From an uncultured Oscillospiraceae bacterium (GTDB lineage: Bacteria; Bacillota; Clostridia; Oscillospirales; Oscillospiraceae): a DNA stretch of 64,000 nucleotides. The notes under the pieces were generated by a model. It had not been told where the DNA came from, ran no database searches, and saw only the letters and a list, made by a program, of their open reading frames with translations. A program made the position numbers and the translations under genes. The DNA lies in the NCBI GenBank assembly GCA_947624985.1, contig CANQMO010000006.1, positions 42,238-106,237 on the forward strand, in the 5' to 3' direction. Positions 61,775 through 64,000 of this stretch are shown here, piece after piece (positions within the stretch are counted from its first letter, which is position 1; every line of letters starts with the position of its first letter).

Positions 61775-61812
61775 TACAGATCTGCCATAAAAAGCGGGCG
61801 AGAGGCCGGGCT

Positions 61813-61871
61813 CCGGCCAGATCAAGGTCCATGTCCTGCGGGAGACGAAAGCGGTCGAGTACGCAAAATAA
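61813..61871 (+). pseudogene. Detached 3' end of rny (right repeat, attR-like)
   Basis: Nineteen codons of the RNase Y C-terminus ([18 protein letters not shown] and stop), without a start or upstream rny sequence. The first 52 bp equal 47287-47338. The last two codons and stop differ silently from the intact gene (GCAAAATAA). The fragment sits just before a strong terminator. Confidence 0.9.
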
Positions 61872-61888
61872 ACGGAACAAAGCAAAAG

Positions 61889-61916
61889 CGGCCCCCTCCG
61901 GTGAAGGAGGGGGCCG
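61889..61916. terminator. Bidirectional terminator, probably the original rny terminator
   Basis: CGGCCCCCTCC (61889-61899) and GGAGGGGGCCG (61906-61916) form an 11-bp GC-rich stem with a 6-nt loop, 18 bp after the rny-fragment stop. On the minus strand the tail CTTTTGCTTT follows the stem, serving the SLH gene. Confidence 0.8.
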
Positions 61917-61924
61917 TCGGTCTT

Positions 61925-63151
61925 TCAGGAGAAGCTGAGGTAGACGAAGGAGCCGTCCCGGTTGCCCAGGCTGTAGCTCTCGCTCATGGGCTCGGCGTCG
62001 TCCAGTATGATGTAGCCGCCGCCGGCCGGGTCAGAAATCAGGTAATCGCTGTGGGCGGTGTCCGTCCAGCCGATGAACAGGACGTAATGGGTGCCGGCCG
62101 TGGAGACGCTCTGCACGGAGGCTATGATGGGCACGCCGCGGCTCAGGGAACTGTCGATGACGGAGCGCAGCCCCTCCAGATCGGTGCTGTTGAAGGTGTA
62201 GGTGTAGGCGTGGCCGTCGGTGCCCTGGAAGGTGGTGCCCGAGGGCACGGAAAGGCTGTCGTCGGTGTCGCTGCCGGTCCAGTCGAACGCCCCGTATTCG
62301 TCCCGGCCCATGATCATATTCACCGCCATGGAAAAGCTCGTGGCCAGGCAGCAGTACCGGTCCCCCTGGTCGAGATGGCTGACCAGCGCGGCGTTCGCCA
62401 GCAGCGTGCCGGGGGTGGGCTGCCAGGGCTCCCCGCTGCCGGGGGTCTCGGGACCGGGCGTCGTGCCGGAGGGCTGCTGCACACCGGAAGAATATCCGCC
62501 GCAGGCGCTGTCAAAGCGCTGGATCATGGCCGCCGTCTCCGCCCGGGAGACCGGGTTACGGGGGTTGAACGCACCCTTCTCGTCCCCCTTCACCACACCG
62601 CCGCGCTGCATGGCGTATACACTGTCCCGGGCCCAGCCGCTGATGTTCCCGTCGTCCGGGAACGTGGCCGCCCCCGCGCTCTGCCCGAGCGCGATCCCCA
62701 TCACCGTGGCGAACCGGTTCAGCATGGTGCATACCTCCTGCCGGGTGATGTTCCCGCTGGGATTGAAGGTGCTGGCGGAGCCGTCGCCGGTGACGACTCC
62801 CTTCTCAAAGGCCCATACCGCGTATCCGGCATAGTATTTATCGGCGCTCACATCGGAAAAGGCGTGATAGGCCCCGGTGTTCCAGGCCGCCGCGTCCACA
62901 TTGGCGTACCGGCCCAGGACCGTGATGAACATGCCCCGGGTCATGGCCGCGTTGGGACTGAACGCCGTGGCGGATGTGCCCTGGAAAAGCCCCTTGTTGG
63001 CGACGAAGTTCACAGCGTCATAATACCAGTCCGAGCCGGAGACGTCTCCAAAGGCGCCGGCCGCCCCGGCCGGCACGGCCAGTCCGGCCAGCAGTCCGAT
63101 CACCAGGATCGCCGCCGCGAGCTTTCTGCAAATGCGGGCTGTGTGCGCCAT
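61925..63151 (-). CDS. S-layer-homology protein with C39-like peptidase domain
   Basis: 408 residues. Signal peptide to about Ala30, then three SLH domains (about 33-80, 96-142, 160-212; FSPNAAMTRGMFITVLGRYA, FNPSGNITRQEVCTMLNRFA, FNPRNPVSRAETAAMIQRF), a Pro/Gly/Thr linker (about 220-248) and a papain-like C39-type domain. The latter has Cys267/Cys268 in DRYCCLATSFSM, His355 in GTHYVLFIGW and Asp374 in LISDPAGG. It should be held on the cell wall by SLH domains and may cut peptides outside the cell. AAAAGGAGG precedes the ATG. Confidence 0.88.
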   Translation of the reverse strand: MAHTARICRKLAAAILVIGLLAGLAVPAGAAGAFGDVSGSDWYYDAVNFVANKGLFQGTSATAFSPNAAMTRGMFITVLGRYANVDAAAWNTGAYHAFSDVSADKYYAGYAVWAFEKGVVTGDGSASTFNPSGNITRQEVCTMLNRFATVMGIALGQSAGAATFPDDGNISGWARDSVYAMQRGGVVKGDEKGAFNPRNPVSRAETAAMIQRFDSACGGYSSGVQQPSGTTPGPETPGSGEPWQPTPGTLLANAALVSHLDQGDRYCCLATSFSMAVNMIMGRDEYGAFDWTGSDTDDSLSVPSGTTFQGTDGHAYTYTFNSTDLEGLRSVIDSSLSRGVPIIASVQSVSTAGTHYVLFIGWTDTAHSDYLISDPAGGGYIILDDAEPMSESYSLGNRDGSFVYLSFS

Positions 63152-63212
63152 CGTTTTGCCTCCTTTTCATGAGAGGGAGAAAGTGATACATTGGATATAC
63201 TGCAACATCTAT

Positions 63213-63241
63213 AATATAAACAAAAAATTACAATTTGTCAA
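63213..63241 (-). promoter_or_regulatory. Promoter of the SLH-C39 gene
   Basis: On the minus strand, TTGACA (63236-63241) and TATATT (63213-63218) are 17 bp apart in an AT-rich stretch. Confidence 0.8.
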
Positions 63242-63268
63242 CAAATTGGTATCTTTTTATAAAACTGG

Positions 63269-63290
63269 CCCTCCGGCACTTGCCGGAGGG
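63269..63290 (-). terminator. Terminator of the XRE gene
   Basis: CCCTCCGGCA and TGCCGGAGGG form a 10-bp stem with a 2-nt apparent loop. The minus-strand tail reads CCAGTTTTAT. It separates the XRE gene from the SLH promoter. Confidence 0.75.
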
Positions 63291-63295
63291 TCGCT

Positions 63296-63499
63296 TTATC
63301 GTTCGTCGGTCAGGCCTAAAATATAATCGGTACTGACGTGATAATACTTTGCCAGCTCGATCACTGCCCAAACGGGTATCTCATGAACGCCTTTTTCATA
63401 ACGGCGATACACCTCCCGTTTACAGTGCAGCACATCCGCTATCTCCTGCTGGGTCTTGTCCGCGTCGACCCGCAGATCCTCCAGCCGCTGAAAATACAT
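63296..63499 (-). CDS. Small XRE-family HTH regulator
   Basis: 67 residues forming a single Cro/CI-type HTH: KTQQEIADVLHCKREVYRRYEKGVHEIPVWAVIELAKYYHVSTDYILGLTD. No effector domain. Start taken at the ATG three codons inside the track ORF, because the upstream GTG is itself part of the GAGGTG ribosome site. It is preceded by two tandem operator-like repeats, so it probably represses its own promoter. Confidence 0.88.
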   Translation of the reverse strand: MYFQRLEDLRVDADKTQQEIADVLHCKREVYRRYEKGVHEIPVWAVIELAKYYHVSTDYILGLTDER

Positions 63500-63516
63500 A
63501 TCCGTCACCTCGGAGA

Positions 63517-63571
63517 TATGCTATTATTTTGTGGCATATTCTGGCGAAATATGCTACAATTTAGTGGCATA
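63517..63571. promoter_or_regulatory. Tandem 22-bp operator-like repeats upstream of the XRE gene
   Basis: TATGCTATTATTTTGTGGCATA (63517-63538) and TATGCTACAATTTAGTGGCATA (63550-63571) are imperfect palindromes of the form TATGC-N9-GTGGCATA, 33 bp apart (about three helical turns). A minus-strand promoter, TTGACT (63590-63595) with TATGCC (63566-63571) at 18 bp, overlaps the distal copy. Confidence 0.7.
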
Positions 63572-63637
63572 AGGAGCCTGCGAATAAAAAGTCAAGCCCA
63601 AAATGAAGAAAAAGTGTAGGTAAGGAATGGGCACGAC

Positions 63638-63660
63638 AAAAAGGCTGGCGAGAGCCAGCC
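63638..63660 (-). terminator. Terminator of the right-edge HTH/zinc-ribbon gene
   Basis: GGCTGGC and GCCAGCC pair around a GAGA loop; the minus-strand tail is TTTTTG. Confidence 0.75.
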
Positions 63661-63679
63661 GGGACGGCAGATATGAACT

Positions 63680-64000
63680 TTAGGGAAAGATAATGGCCGC
63701 GTGGTCGTAGTTGTTCCAGTCCAGCCTTTGGCCGCAGCGGTCACAGTAGTTCTGGTACTCGCGCTCCAGTGTGCATCCACAGTTGGGGCAGACAGGGTAA
63801 GCCGTCAGTCCATGGCAGGTATGAAAATACCGGGTGAAAATCACAGCCATTGGGATGCTGCGCATATCAGCTTTCGCCAGTACCGGATAGCCCAGCAGCT
63901 CGTTGGGCGATTTCTCAAAGCCAGTACAGATGTTCTCAAGAACAGTAATGGTGGGCGAGGATTCCTTTCGGACGATACGCCCGAAATATCGTGGGCTCAC
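63680..64000 (-). CDS. HTH-domain protein with C-terminal zinc ribbon, 5' end outside the window
   Basis: About 106 C-terminal residues are visible. The first 40 (SPRYFGRIVRKESSPTITVLENICTGF, then SPNELLG) are the second half of an XRE-type HTH. The end is a zinc ribbon with CPNCGCTL and YCDRCGQRLDW (two CxxC pairs). The gene enters from the right edge, so the internal Met shown in the track is not a supported start. Probably a regulator that uses zinc for structure. Confidence 0.75.
   Translation of the reverse strand: MSPRYFGRIVRKESSPTITVLENICTGFEKSPNELLGYPVLAKADMRSIPMAVIFTRYFHTCHGLTAYPVCPNCGCTLEREYQNYCDRCGQRLDWNNYDHAAIIFP

Larger units (their letters stand above)
47287..61871. mobile_element. 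Putative 14.5 kb sugar-acid catabolic island integrated at the rny 3' end
   Basis: The 52-bp exact direct repeats lie 14,526 bp apart and enclose a tocopherol-cyclase-like gene, a TRAP uptake system, dehydratases, aldolases, a kinase, a dehydrogenase, a GntR regulator and a GatZ-like gene. The enclosed DNA appears less GC-rich than the flanks by eye. The right repeat is followed by a strong terminator facing the SLH gene, which looks like the original end of rny. No integrase, relaxase or transposase gene was recognised within, so mobility is inferred from the duplicated gene end only. Confidence 0.7.

Noticed and set aside
1-64000. tRNA, rRNA or CRISPR loci
   Set aside because: No cloverleaf with conserved T-loop/anticodon features, rRNA segment or spaced repeat array was seen; the rny island is therefore not a tRNA-targeted insertion.

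Overview
The window reads as chromosome of a GC-rich, spore-forming, low-lipid-wall Firmicute of the Oscillospiraceae / Clostridia cluster IV type. The evidence is clostridial families (CD1247-type zinc-ribbon protein, BofA, PFL/UPF0210 with an ACT partner, YitT, DUF4342, RNase Y, SLH-domain wall proteins), Firmicute-style ribosome sites, TTGACA/TATAAT promoters, and a lysine riboswitch. No rRNA, tRNA, CRISPR array, transposase or integrase gene was recognised.

Layout. 1-2.6 kb: end of a carrier-protein/acetyltransferase cluster, a lipoprotein and mutY. 2.7-6.8 kb: uracil permease behind an attenuator-like leader, then trmO, an ACT protein and a PFL-family protein. 6.8-14.3 kb: lipoprotein, DUF378, CD1247 protein, efp, a peptidase / two-component / ComEA operon on the minus strand, and a plus-strand S11-type protein that has lost all three catalytic motifs. 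14.4-25.8 kb: L-arabinose system: an AraR-type repressor and an AraC regulator diverge from an operon of sugar ABC transporter, FGGY kinase, araA and araD. 25.9-33.9 kb: MATE exporter, a phosphatidylserine/phosphatidylethanolamine cluster (psd, pssA, flippase-like protein, PAP2, membrane GT2) and a second two-component system. 34.0-41.6 kb: DUF4342, a transglutaminase-like lipoprotein with Ser in place of the catalytic Cys, LUD, YitT and a type II topoisomerase pair. 41.9-45.5 kb: bofA with a small repeat insert, then a lysine-riboswitch-controlled amino-acid ABC transporter. 45.8-47.3 kb: rny.

The most notable structure is a 14.5 kb island. The last 52 bp before the end of rny (47287-47338) recur exactly at 61813-61864, and both copies run in frame to a stop encoding the same RNase Y C-terminus, with synonymous differences after the repeat. 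Between them lies a self-contained sugar-acid catabolic cluster: TRAP transporter, two enolase-superfamily dehydratases, two DapA-family aldolases, a PfkB kinase, an Fe-type dehydrogenase, an HpcH/HpaI aldolase, a FadR-type regulator and an orphan GatZ-like protein. Downstream of the distal copy is a strong terminator convergent with an SLH/C39-like gene, which looks like the original downstream context of rny. This fits integration into the 3' end of rny with restoration of the coding end, but no recombinase is visible inside.

The remaining right end holds an SLH-C39 protein, a small XRE regulator with two tandem operator-like repeats, and a partial HTH/zinc-ribbon gene. All calls come from reading the sequence; no searches or folding programs were run.
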